A DNA stretch of 64,000 nt from Acanthopleuribacter pedis (GTDB taxonomy: Bacteria; Acidobacteriota; Holophagae; Acanthopleuribacterales; Acanthopleuribacteraceae): NCBI RefSeq assembly GCF_017377855.1, contig NZ_JAFREP010000002.1, positions 1 to 64,000 on the forward strand, in the 5' to 3' direction. Made by a program: the position numbers and the translations under genes. How positions within the stretch are numbered: the stretch's first letter is position 1; every line of letters starts with the position of its first letter. Under the pieces are notes generated by a model that made no database searches, was not told where the DNA came from, and worked only from the letters and a program-made list of their open reading frames with translations. Below are positions 26,483-34,423 of this stretch, piece by piece.

Positions 26483-27976
26483 TTGGTTTTCCGAAAACAA
26501 CTCCCCAGCAAAAGCGACGCGCGCAAAGCCGCGCCCGCCAAGAAATATCGGATTTTGGTTGTGGATGACGAACCGGCCATTGCCGATCAGCTCGCAAGCT
26601 ACCTTGCCGCGCATTTTTCAGTGACTAAGGCGACGAGCGGGAACGAAGCGTTGGCCCTGATTCGACGCGAAATGGAAGGTCGCCCCAATCCGTTTCAGGT
26701 CATCATCACGGACCAGGCCATGCCCGATATGTCCGGTGTTGCTTTTTTAATGGAGACCCAACGCATGCTCCCCGACGCCAAGCGCATTATTCTCACCGCC
26801 TACTCCGATATTGACGCGGTGATCAACGCGATTAACAAGGCCAATGTGTTTCGCTTTTTGATGAAACCGTGGGAGCCGGCGAAGTTGTTGGAAGCGGTTC
26901 ATTCAAGTCTGCGGGTCTATGAATCGGAACGGGAGAATCGGGGCGAGTTTCGCGAGATCATCGGGCGCCATCCCAAGTTGCGCTCTTGCCTGGACATGGT
27001 TTCGCAGGTCGCGGCGAGCCGGGCGCCGGTTCTGGTGCGCGGTGAAACGGGCACGGGTAAGGAACTGATCGCGCGCGCGGTTTGCCAAGCAAGTGATCGC
27101 CGAAGCAAACCTTTTACCGTGTTGCACTGCGGCGCCTTGAATGAAAATGTGCTTGAGGCCGAATTGTTCGGCCACCGACGCGGGGCTTTTACCGGGGCGG
27201 TCAATGATCGCAAAGGGCGTTTGGCGGCGGCTCATGGGGGCACGCTGTTCATTGACGAGGTGGGCGAGATTCCCCTTAATGTTCAGGCCAAATTGCTGCG
27301 TTTTCTCCAGTTCGGTGAAATTCAGCGGGTTGGTTGTGACCGGGTTGAAACCGTGGATGTACGGATTGTGGCGGCCACCCACCGCGATTTGGCGGCCATG
27401 GTGCGGGAGGGAAGCTTCCGCGAGGATTTGTATTTCCGGCTGAAGGTGGTGGAAGTCAACTTGCCTTCACTGCGTGAGCGGCGCGACGATCTGCCGCTGT
27501 TGATCGACTACTTTATGAAGCGGTTCTGGCAGCGTCCTACCCGAGCCGTGATTCATCCCGCCACGATGTTGATTCTTGAGAATTACAGCTTTCCCGGCAA
27601 CATTCGCGAACTGAGCCATATTGTGGAGCGGGCCTGTTTGTTGGCCAAAACCGAGGAGATCGGGCCGGATTTGTTGCCCGCCGAGGTTTTGGAGAGTTAT
27701 CGCGATAACGAATTACCGGATGCGGACAGCTTGGATCCCGAACCGATTCTGGCCACCTTTCGTCGGCTTTCTAACGAAGAACTAAAATCGCATCGGCAAA
27801 GTGCCTGTCGCAAGTGTAGTGAGGATGTCGAACGCCGCTTCCTGCGGGCGTTGATGACTGAATATCGGGAAATTGCCGAGGCGGCCAAAGCCGCCGGCAT
27901 GCATCGAACTTATTTGCACCGTTTGTTGACAAAACACAAGCTTCGCGGCTGTATGGTCGAACCGATGCCTGTTTAG
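26483..27976 (+). CDS. NtrC-family sigma-54 response regulator
   Basis: 497 residues starting at TTG 26483, chosen because AAGGAGG (26471-26477) is ideally spaced; ATG 26459 is an alternative with a poor site. Receiver domain: DDE at 28-30, phospho-acceptor Asp77 in VIITDQAMPD, and Lys in FLMKPW. AAA+ domain: Walker A GETGTGKE (187-194), GAFTGA (234-239), LFIDEVGEIPLNVQ and FPGNIRELSH. The C-terminus carries a Fis-type helix-turn-helix (YREIAEAAKAAGMHRTYLHR). It should be phosphorylated by the adjacent hybrid kinase and activate sigma-54 promoters; the secreted-peptide gene downstream has one. A linker with Cys (SACRKCSEDVE) precedes the HTH. Confidence 0.93.
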   Translation: MVFRKQLPSKSDARKAAPAKKYRILVVDDEPAIADQLASYLAAHFSVTKATSGNEALALIRREMEGRPNPFQVIITDQAMPDMSGVAFLMETQRMLPDAKRIILTAYSDIDAVINAINKANVFRFLMKPWEPAKLLEAVHSSLRVYESERENRGEFREIIGRHPKLRSCLDMVSQVAASRAPVLVRGETGTGKELIARAVCQASDRRSKPFTVLHCGALNENVLEAELFGHRRGAFTGAVNDRKGRLAAAHGGTLFIDEVGEIPLNVQAKLLRFLQFGEIQRVGCDRVETVDVRIVAATHRDLAAMVREGSFREDLYFRLKVVEVNLPSLRERRDDLPLLIDYFMKRFWQRPTRAVIHPATMLILENYSFPGNIRELSHIVERACLLAKTEEIGPDLLPAEVLESYRDNELPDADSLDPEPILATFRRLSNEELKSHRQSACRKCSEDVERRFLRALMTEYREIAEAAKAAGMHRTYLHRLLTKHKLRGCMVEPMPV

Positions 27977-28023
27977 TCATGGGGCAAAACTTTTTAGGTG
28001 GGGCCCGTTTCGATTTGCTTCGA

Positions 28024-28062
28024 CAGGGGTTTATCGCTTTCCAGAAGAAAGCGAAAACCCTG
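28024..28062. terminator. Long hairpin terminator between convergent genes
   Basis: CAGGGGTTT then CGCTTTC (28035-28041) pairs with GAAAGCG (28047-28053) and AAAACCCTG. It lies 47 bases after the NtrC stop. T-rich bases follow only after a gap, so termination could be weak or bidirectional. Confidence 0.6.
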
Positions 28063-28180
28063 GTCGCGCTGTTTGGGATTACTTTTTAGAGGCCGGGTAC
28101 TTTTTGTTTCCTTGTCACGTTTCTGAAGCGGAGCGCGTATTGGTTGAAACCCTGACAATTAGAACCGGCGTTCTTGCTGA

Positions 28181-28396
28181 TTAGGCAATACCGCCACCGT
28201 TTCCGTGGGGATCTGGGTCCTCGGGAGGATCTTGGGGAGGAAATACGTTGTCCCCTTGGAGATTGGCGGCAAGATTCACAACCTGAGTAGAAAGTACATC
28301 ACCTTGGGTTAACGGTGCTGCGGTTGCGGCGCTGAGGAAACCGGTGGAACTCAGGAAAAACAAGGACACGATCAAGGTCTGCATTACTTTTTTCAT
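28181..28396 (-). CDS. Small secreted peptide (71 residues) with sigma-54 promoter
   Basis: Starts at ATG 28396 behind GAGGGAG. MKKVMQTLIVSLFFLSSTG and the following SAATAA form a clear signal peptide. The mature part of about 45 residues begins near APLTQGDVLSTQ and ends in a Pro/Asp/Gly-rich tail (PPEDPDPHGNGGGIA). No Cys. I recognise no family. It converges with the NtrC-type regulator gene and has a near-consensus sigma-54 promoter 148 bases upstream, so it is a likely target of one of the two activators in this block. It might be a signal, a structural peptide or a small exported factor; the sequence does not say. Confidence 0.65.
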   Translation of the reverse strand: MKKVMQTLIVSLFFLSSTGFLSAATAAPLTQGDVLSTQVVNLAANLQGDNVFPPQDPPEDPDPHGNGGGIA

Positions 28397-28543
28397 GGTG
28401 TACTCCCTCGTAAGTGCGACTTTTTGGATTTGTCCGGGCACACCACGGCCGGCCAACGAGAATTCGTTGCCTGCCGGATGGTGTCTTCTCCGGTTCGGCG
28501 GTCGCCATAGTGCGAACCGCTTTGTGTCGCTGCTTAGCGATAG

Positions 28544-28559
28544 AGCATAAGGTGTGCCA
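28544..28559 (-). promoter_or_regulatory. Sigma-54 promoter of the secreted peptide
   Basis: Read on the minus strand, TGGCACACCTTATGCT matches TGGCACGnnnnTTGCW at all but two defined positions. The invariant GG and GC are spaced correctly (10 bases). The predicted start is near 28533, giving a 5' leader of about 137 bases. Confidence 0.65.
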
Positions 28560-28642
28560 TTTTTCTAAACGCTGTAAATAAACAAGTTAATAGTTTGGTG
28601 TGGCATGCAGGCGGCCGGTTGGGGTCCAAAAGCCGAAAATCC

Positions 28643-28659
28643 GTGACTCGTCGCGTCAC
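28643..28659. promoter_or_regulatory. Candidate upstream activator site (GTGAC-N7-GTCAC)
   Basis: Dyad about 85-115 bp upstream of the sigma-54 promoter, the distance typical for enhancer-binding activators. A second dyad, GCGTTACTC (28723-28731) with GAGTAACGC (28756-28764), and a TGACGTCA (28960-28967) lie further upstream. Confidence 0.4.
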
Positions 28660-29053
28660 CAGGCGTGCACCGCTTTTTAAAGAAAATTCTGTAATGTGCT
28701 GATAATAAATAGTATATGCAGAGCGTTACTCACGCAGTCACGCTTGTTTTTGGGCGAGTAACGCCGGCGGCCGTCATAGGGCCGCAAATTTTGGCACTTT
28801 CCGGGGTCTGCGACGTACAGGTCCACCGCCTCGCTCGGAACTACCTGATAAAAAGAGTGTTATAAGTTATCCGTTGATTTTTAAGAGAGAACCCCCTAGC
28901 TACCGCTCCCGCGGTGTTTGGAATTGCCGTGTGACGGGTGTTCGGCTGGTCGAAAGCCGTGACGTCACGTCGTAAACTGTTACTTTTTAGTGGATTATCT
29001 TGTTCTGACTGTTCCGTATTCGCGCGGGATACGGCTGAATGACCCGGTTTCAC
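28660..29053. other. Gene-free stretch with a 9-bp stem-loop
   Basis: No credible gene. Contains the perfect inverted repeat GCGTTACTC / GAGTAACGC (28723-28764) and one TGACGTCA. Otherwise nothing recognisable. Confidence 0.5.
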
Positions 29054-31933
29054 CTAGGGAAGCGCGTTCAGACAAGGGATGAATCCTAAAATGCTTTGGT
29101 TCGGCCACTGCTCGGGATAGATGCAACCACAGCGTCGTGGTTTGGTGATGCCGATATCGTCTAGAAATACACCGAGTCGATCCGTATCCGGGTCGGTCAC
29201 CATGCGCCAGCGGAAGCGGACGTGTTGGCCACGGAAGTCGTTTAGATCCACCAGTGTTTCGTTAAATCGAAAGTTGACCCCGGTCCATGCCCAACGGCCC
29301 GCGAGCGGGCTGTCGGCTTGCGCGGAAATTCGGTCGGAATACCCATTCGCCAAAAATCGATTCGGATTCTCGGGAATTAATCCGCCGTCGCCGGCGAGGA
29401 TATCGAACCACTGTCGACTTTCACCTATCGCGTATTCAAGTACCAAGCCATCAAAGGTTCTGTCGGTGAAAAAATATAATTGGAAGCGAAGAATTATCGT
29501 TTCATCTTCCGGGATCCTTTGTGGGGCCAGGACAAGTGCGTGATCCGAGGAAACATCGGGGTTGGGGGCAAACCAGGCCGCCTTACCCGAGCTGGTAGTG
29601 TCACCCTGAAGCGTCCAACCTTGTTCGGATTCGGTGGTGAAATTGTCCGTTCCCTGCTCAATATCGTCAAAAAACAGGGCCTCCAAGGCAAGGGGTTGGA
29701 TGCTGACGCTTACGGCTTGGTTACCCACATTGCCGCCGTTACAGCCGCCGTCGCCGGTTGACTCTGCATCCTCGGCCATGACTTTGTAATAATAGGTCTG
29801 ATCCAAATAAAAGGTCTCGTCGCTAAAGGTCGTTGCTTCCAAACAGGTCGCAATCGCGTTTTCCTCGGTCACGTCGAAGTCGGGCGTTAACCCGCGGTGG
29901 ACACTGTAGCGGATCGGGGTTGTGCAGAAGGTAAAGGCCGCTTCCCAGCTTAAGTCGACGCGGCAGGTAAACCGGCCCGGCGTGACCGCGCTCGGCGGTA
30001 CTTCCAATTCCGGCGGCACCAGGCAACGGCCCGTGGTTTCGGCTGATGCGCAGGCCGAGGGCGGAGAGGGGCACAACAGGGTGGCGTCGCGGCTGACCAC
30101 GGTGTAGGCGTACTGAACGCGACTGGAGGCGGTTTGATCGAGGAATTGGGGGTCTTGGTGGTTTTCCGCGATCAAGCGGTAACCGGAGGTCCCGCATGCA
30201 CCAATGGTTCGGTACAGATCATACCCCTGGCTGTTTGGGACGGGATCCCAGCTGACCAAGATTTCGTTGTCCTCGCTGCCGGGTTGCGCGAGGACGTTGG
30301 TCGGCGAGGGGGACGCGCAGCCGCATGACGCGAAGCGGAGGGCGCCGATGCGGGTGCTCCAGCGCCCCTCGCGGTTGTACTGACCGGTAAACCAAAAGGT
30401 GCAATCGTCGACGGGGTCGATGGTCATGGCCGAATAATCGCCAAAACGGTTGTTGTTGGCCGCGGCGGTGCCTTCTATTAATGTATGTTCGCCGCGCTGG
30501 AGGGTGCCGGTGGGATCATCGGCAAGACGACCGATGTAGCGCAAGCCGGGATAGGTCGTCGGGCCGACCACGTTGGCGCCGAGCGCGATGTTACCCGACC
30601 CGTCAAAGGCGGCGGAACCGACCCAGCGGTTGGTGCGGTCCTCCGCGGTATAGGTGCCTTCTTGGTACAGCGTCCAGGGTTCGTTGCCGCCGCGGCGCAG
30701 CTCGAACCAGCGGATGCCGCCGCGATCCGTGCCGTCCACATCTACCGTGAAATTACCGAGCACGGCCTCGTGGGTGGTGAAGTTGCGGTACACCAGCCGG
30801 TGCATCAGTGGTTCGCGCAAGGGGTCGAGAAAAACGTGGGCGGACGGCTGGGGAAAACAGTTGAGGCTTTCGAAGCCGCAGAGATCGGAGGAAAACGGGC
30901 TGATCGGAACGGCGACCGGGCCTACCAGGAAGGTGTTGTTCGGTTGATCGAAGTCCGTGTAACAAAAAAACAGTTCCAGTTGGTCGGTTGTGCCGCCGTG
31001 GGCTTGCGCGTCCTTGTGACGCATCAAAATTCCGGGTGAACCCGGGGGCGGGGGGTTGCTTCCGTCCACGCCGGCCGGCATCAGCAGCTGAAACGGAAAA
31101 CCGGCCAGGTCGGGTGCTTCAAGGCGCAACATCCGCGCCGGTTGACCCTGGAGCATGGCTTCCCGTTCCAGGACGTAGACCGGGGAGCCGCCCAGCTCAT
31201 TGCTGGTGACGTAAAAAGCGTCGTTCCAAATGCCGATTTTGAAGTAGTCCGGTTTGTTGGGGGTTTGGAAGTTGTAGGCGTACCAGGTTTGCGTGGGATC
31301 GCCAATGGGATCGGCGCTTTGGGAAATCAGCACACATAACGAGTTGGCGGTGCCGAATTCGGCCAAAATCCAGCGTTGGTTTAAGGGATCGAAAAGCACG
31401 GTGGGGTCGCCGCCGCCGCTGCACACGGAAAAGTTGCTCAAGGCGATGGGGCCCGCCACCCGGTTGCCGCTGCTTTTGTCGTAGACCATCACCGAGGTGG
31501 TGCTGCTGTTGACGGCCTGAAGGTAATAGTTCAAGCCAACGGCGCCGATGGGGTCCGGCGGGGTACGCCCGCTAAAGTTTTGGCCGTCAAAGTTGAGCAG
31601 TGGCTCGGAAAAACTCGGGTCGCGAAGGAAGGACGCGGCAGTTTGCCTTGCCGCCAGCGGGTCGACGCTTTCTTCGGCCGGCACCGGGGGGCGACGGGTT
31701 GGGTCTTGCCAACGCGGGACCTCGCGAATCGGGTCGCCGGGTTGCCAGTCGGGAACCGTGGGCAGGTCACCTAAGTTGACCTCAACCACATAAGGAACAA
31801 CTGGATCGGAAACTTGAACCGATCCATCGGCCTGGCCCTGGGCCCAAAGTGGTACCAGACAAAGGAGTAAGGACCAAAGGGATCGGTCCCCAATCGGCCG
31901 TGGCAAAACAAAATAAGCAGAAGGACGGTTCAT
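29054..31933 (-). CDS. Large secreted protein with Fn3-like domains
   Basis: 959 residues; ATG 31933 follows AAGGA and starts a signal peptide whose core is SLWSLLLCLVPLWAQG. Residues about 110-520 look like a beta-propeller-like region with repeated Trp/Tyr-rich strands (DPTVLFDPLNQRWILAEF, WYAYNFQTPNKPDYFKIGIW, FGDYSAMTIDPVDDCTFWFT). Two fibronectin-III-like domains follow (WDPVPNSQGYDLYRT and WEAAFTFCTTPIRYSVHRG). The C-terminal ~200 residues are a lectin/MAM-like jelly roll (FFDDIEQGTDNFTTE, later RFRWRMVTDPDTDRLGVFLDD) typical of secreted proteins that bind surfaces or glycans. Cys are numerous, in keeping with export. Enzymatic function not evident. The gene stands alone between intergenic stretches. 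Confidence 0.7.
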   Translation of the reverse strand: MNRPSAYFVLPRPIGDRSLWSLLLCLVPLWAQGQADGSVQVSDPVVPYVVEVNLGDLPTVPDWQPGDPIREVPRWQDPTRRPPVPAEESVDPLAARQTAASFLRDPSFSEPLLNFDGQNFSGRTPPDPIGAVGLNYYLQAVNSSTTSVMVYDKSSGNRVAGPIALSNFSVCSGGGDPTVLFDPLNQRWILAEFGTANSLCVLISQSADPIGDPTQTWYAYNFQTPNKPDYFKIGIWNDAFYVTSNELGGSPVYVLEREAMLQGQPARMLRLEAPDLAGFPFQLLMPAGVDGSNPPPPGSPGILMRHKDAQAHGGTTDQLELFFCYTDFDQPNNTFLVGPVAVPISPFSSDLCGFESLNCFPQPSAHVFLDPLREPLMHRLVYRNFTTHEAVLGNFTVDVDGTDRGGIRWFELRRGGNEPWTLYQEGTYTAEDRTNRWVGSAAFDGSGNIALGANVVGPTTYPGLRYIGRLADDPTGTLQRGEHTLIEGTAAANNNRFGDYSAMTIDPVDDCTFWFTGQYNREGRWSTRIGALRFASCGCASPSPTNVLAQPGSEDNEILVSWDPVPNSQGYDLYRTIGACGTSGYRLIAENHQDPQFLDQTASSRVQYAYTVVSRDATLLCPSPPSACASAETTGRCLVPPELEVPPSAVTPGRFTCRVDLSWEAAFTFCTTPIRYSVHRGLTPDFDVTEENAIATCLEATTFSDETFYLDQTYYYKVMAEDAESTGDGGCNGGNVGNQAVSVSIQPLALEALFFDDIEQGTDNFTTESEQGWTLQGDTTSSGKAAWFAPNPDVSSDHALVLAPQRIPEDETIILRFQLYFFTDRTFDGLVLEYAIGESRQWFDILAGDGGLIPENPNRFLANGYSDRISAQADSPLAGRWAWTGVNFRFNETLVDLNDFRGQHVRFRWRMVTDPDTDRLGVFLDDIGITKPRRCGCIYPEQWPNQSILGFIPCLNALP

Positions 31934-32030
31934 GACACGGTTTCCTTGGGGACGCGGAAGCGGCGGTACTTGGGAACACGGCACGGTGGGTCATTGCACC
32001 ACAACCGTGCCGATTATTCTGTTACCGGCC

Positions 32031-32789
32031 TCAAATTTCGCGCAATAGCATGACGTTGCCGTGGCGGCTGTCGACCATTAACTCGGCCCCGGCGTTCCCG
32101 GTTTCAAGTTCGGCGTGCTTCAGGCGTTCGCGGCCCTTCCAATCGACGTTCATCGTGTAATCGGAGGTGATGTGTCCTTTGGTCACAGCTTTCACTTTAT
32201 AGGCGGCTTTGTCGGCGAAACGCAGGTCGATGGTGCCGTGGATGCTTTCGATGTGGGACTTGCCGGCGGGTTTGCCTTTAAAATTCCCTTTGATATCACC
32301 TTGAACGGTTTTGACCAGGGTTTCGGCTTTGTTTTTAAAGCGGACGTGGCCGCGGTCGGCTTCGATTTCCAGACGCGCCGCGTGGCCTTTGACTTCAACC
32401 AAACCGTGTTTGCCGTGAATGGTCAGGGGTGAATTTTCGGGGATAAACAGGGTCAGGTCGACCCGTTGGATTTTTTTACCGGTGACGTCGCCCTTGGCTT
32501 CAGGGAAAATCACCTCAATCAGCAGCTTGTCTTTCTCGTTCACAATGTTGAGTTGGGGTTTTGGGGTATTTTGGAATTGATTGTGGCTGACCATTTCTAC
32601 CGTGTTGGCCGTCGCGGGTCGGGTGCGGATGTCGCCATAGTGATTGACCACTTTGACCGGGGTGCCGGCTTTAATCGCGGCGCTGTGTTCGTCGCGAACA
32701 TGCTGGTAATTTTTGGTGGGTTCGGCCGGTGTTGCGGCCGAGAGTACGGCGGTCAGGCCGAAAACAAACAATAGGTTACGGAGTTTCAT
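32031..32789 (-). CDS. Secreted DUF4097-like beta-strand repeat protein
   Basis: 252 residues; ATG 32789 follows AAGGAA. Signal peptide MKLRNLLFVFGLTAVLSAATP. The mature protein is built of short alternating beta strands with G-x-(V/I)-x-V/L patterns (VKVVNHYGDIRTR, LTIHGKHGLVEVKG, IESIHGTIDLRF), like the DUF4097/DUF2807 adhesin-type right-handed beta helix. Very rich in Lys and His. No catalytic residues expected. Probably periplasmic or surface-associated; in other bacteria such proteins sit next to anti-sigma systems, which is not the case here. Confidence 0.65.
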   Translation of the reverse strand: MKLRNLLFVFGLTAVLSAATPAEPTKNYQHVRDEHSAAIKAGTPVKVVNHYGDIRTRPATANTVEMVSHNQFQNTPKPQLNIVNEKDKLLIEVIFPEAKGDVTGKKIQRVDLTLFIPENSPLTIHGKHGLVEVKGHAARLEIEADRGHVRFKNKAETLVKTVQGDIKGNFKGKPAGKSHIESIHGTIDLRFADKAAYKVKAVTKGHITSDYTMNVDWKGRERLKHAELETGNAGAELMVDSRHGNVMLLREI

Positions 32790-33028
32790 GGTGGGTTCCT
32801 TAGGGCACGCGGGGACAGGTGCGTGTCGATGAGATCGGCGCAACCAAATAAAGGCTTGGGTTCCGAATAGAATGAGGGTTCCCGTGCGGCGTCGCTTCGC
32901 CGGGTTGCGTCATAAACCGTCTTTACAATAAGGACAGGGGCAAGAAGGTTGGCGCTATTGTACACGAACCAGCGCGAAAGGGGAGGTGTGGTTGGTACCT
33001 TTGCCGGGATGCATCTCGGTTCGGGCAC

Positions 33029-33057
33029 AAAAAAAGCCGGCCCCGGGGGCCGGCTCG
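33029..33057 (-). terminator. Terminator of the amidohydrolase operon
   Basis: On the minus strand AGCCGGCC (complement of 33048-33055) pairs with GGCCGGCT, followed by seven T. It begins a few bases after the stop of the amidohydrolase gene at 33063. Confidence 0.9.
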
Positions 33058-33062
33058 ATGGG

Positions 33063-34412
33063 TTAGCGTCCGTTGTTGAGGCGTTTGATGCGCGTCTCGT
33101 ATTTTTTCCAGAGGCGCGTGTGCCTGCTGGTGAGATCGACCTCGGCGCCTTCGATGAACATCGCCTGTACGTGGGTGGTGATCTCCAGGGGATCCCCGTC
33201 GCACAGGATCAGGGTGGCGTCTTTGCCGACCTCGAGGCTGCCGACCCGGTCGGCGACCCCGATAATTTTGGCCGGGGCCAAGGTGATCGAAGCCAGCGCG
33301 GCTGCCGGGTCGAGGCCGTAGGCCGCCGCGGCCGCCGCTTGGTAGGGCAGGTTGCGGTCGTTGCCCAGGGTGTTGCCGATGGTAATGGCGAATTCAACGC
33401 CCGCCTCGTGAAGGATCGCGGGCATGCGGTAGACATGGTCGTAGGCCTCGTCACGACGGCTCGGCAACGCTTGGGTGCGGTGGAGAATCACCGGAATGCC
33501 GTAGCGTTTCAGTTGATCGACGGCTTGGTCGGCTTGCCGGCCGCCGACCAGCACCATCTTCAGGTCATGGCGGTTGCAGAAATCAATCGCCTCGTGGATT
33601 TCATCGGCGCGGTTGGCGCGAATCCATACCCGTTGCTCGCCGCGCAGCACCTTGTCCATCGCCGCGAGGCGTGGGTCGGGTTGGGGCTTTTTGGCTTTGC
33701 CTTCTTTGGCCGCGTCTTGGGCCTGTTGGTAGTGGCGCGCTTGTTTGACGAACGCTTCCAAGGCCGCCAGATCCTTTTCGCGCTTTTTCTTAAATTCATC
33801 GCGGCGCTGTTGGGGCAACCACGGCACGTTCAAGAACCGCGTTTGCGGCCAATCCATCGCCATCGCCACATTGGGGGCCAGCGTCATGTCCTCGTAGGTC
33901 CAGCCGTCCAGGCGGATCAGTGAGGCTTGGCCGCCGATCAGACCGCTGGGCCGCGTGATCGCCAGGCCGATCCCGTTGGCGCGGGTAACCGGAATCAATT
34001 CGGAATCGGGGTTGACCGCCTTGTGGGCGTGCAGGTTGGGATTGATCTCACCGGACTCGTCGTAGTCTTGGGTTGCTTTGACCGAACCGACCTCGCGCAG
34101 GCCAAGGTAGGACCAGCTTTCAATGAACGCCGGCACCACGCGGCGGCCTTGACCGTCGATGATTTTGCTGCCGGCGGGAATGGCGACGTCCGTGCCCAAA
34201 GCCGCGATTTTACCCTCGGAAAACACGATGGTGCCCTTTTCGATGACCGGCCCGCTGACCGGTACGATCATCACGTCTTTAATCGCGACGGGTTGGGATT
34301 GTTTGGCGCCGGGGACCGAGTCGTGGGCGCTGAGATGGGTGATGGAACAGAGCAGCAGGGCCGCGAGCATCCCGTTCAGGAGCGCCCGCTTAAAAGATGG
34401 AAAAGGTTTCAT
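33063..34412 (-). CDS. Secreted amidohydrolase-family protein lacking the HxH metal motif
   Basis: 449 residues; AGGAGG precedes ATG 34412. Signal peptide with core GMLAALLLCSITHLSAH. It belongs to the imidazolonepropionase-like amidohydrolase superfamily: N-terminal beta-sandwich (IVFSEGKIAALGTDVAIPAG) and C-terminal signature VGSLEVGKDATLILCDGDP. The usual PGxIDxHxH metal site is replaced by VPAFIESWSYLG, so two metal ligands are missing. The lysine/histidine region in mid-protein is also not typical. It may be non-catalytic or depend on its partner. It starts 11 bases after the stop of the larger amidohydrolase and is cotranscribed with it. Confidence 0.82.
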   Translation of the reverse strand: MKPFPSFKRALLNGMLAALLLCSITHLSAHDSVPGAKQSQPVAIKDVMIVPVSGPVIEKGTIVFSEGKIAALGTDVAIPAGSKIIDGQGRRVVPAFIESWSYLGLREVGSVKATQDYDESGEINPNLHAHKAVNPDSELIPVTRANGIGLAITRPSGLIGGQASLIRLDGWTYEDMTLAPNVAMAMDWPQTRFLNVPWLPQQRRDEFKKKREKDLAALEAFVKQARHYQQAQDAAKEGKAKKPQPDPRLAAMDKVLRGEQRVWIRANRADEIHEAIDFCNRHDLKMVLVGGRQADQAVDQLKRYGIPVILHRTQALPSRRDEAYDHVYRMPAILHEAGVEFAITIGNTLGNDRNLPYQAAAAAAYGLDPAAALASITLAPAKIIGVADRVGSLEVGKDATLILCDGDPLEITTHVQAMFIEGAEVDLTSRHTRLWKKYETRIKRLNNGR

Positions 34413-34423
34413 AGGGGGACCTC

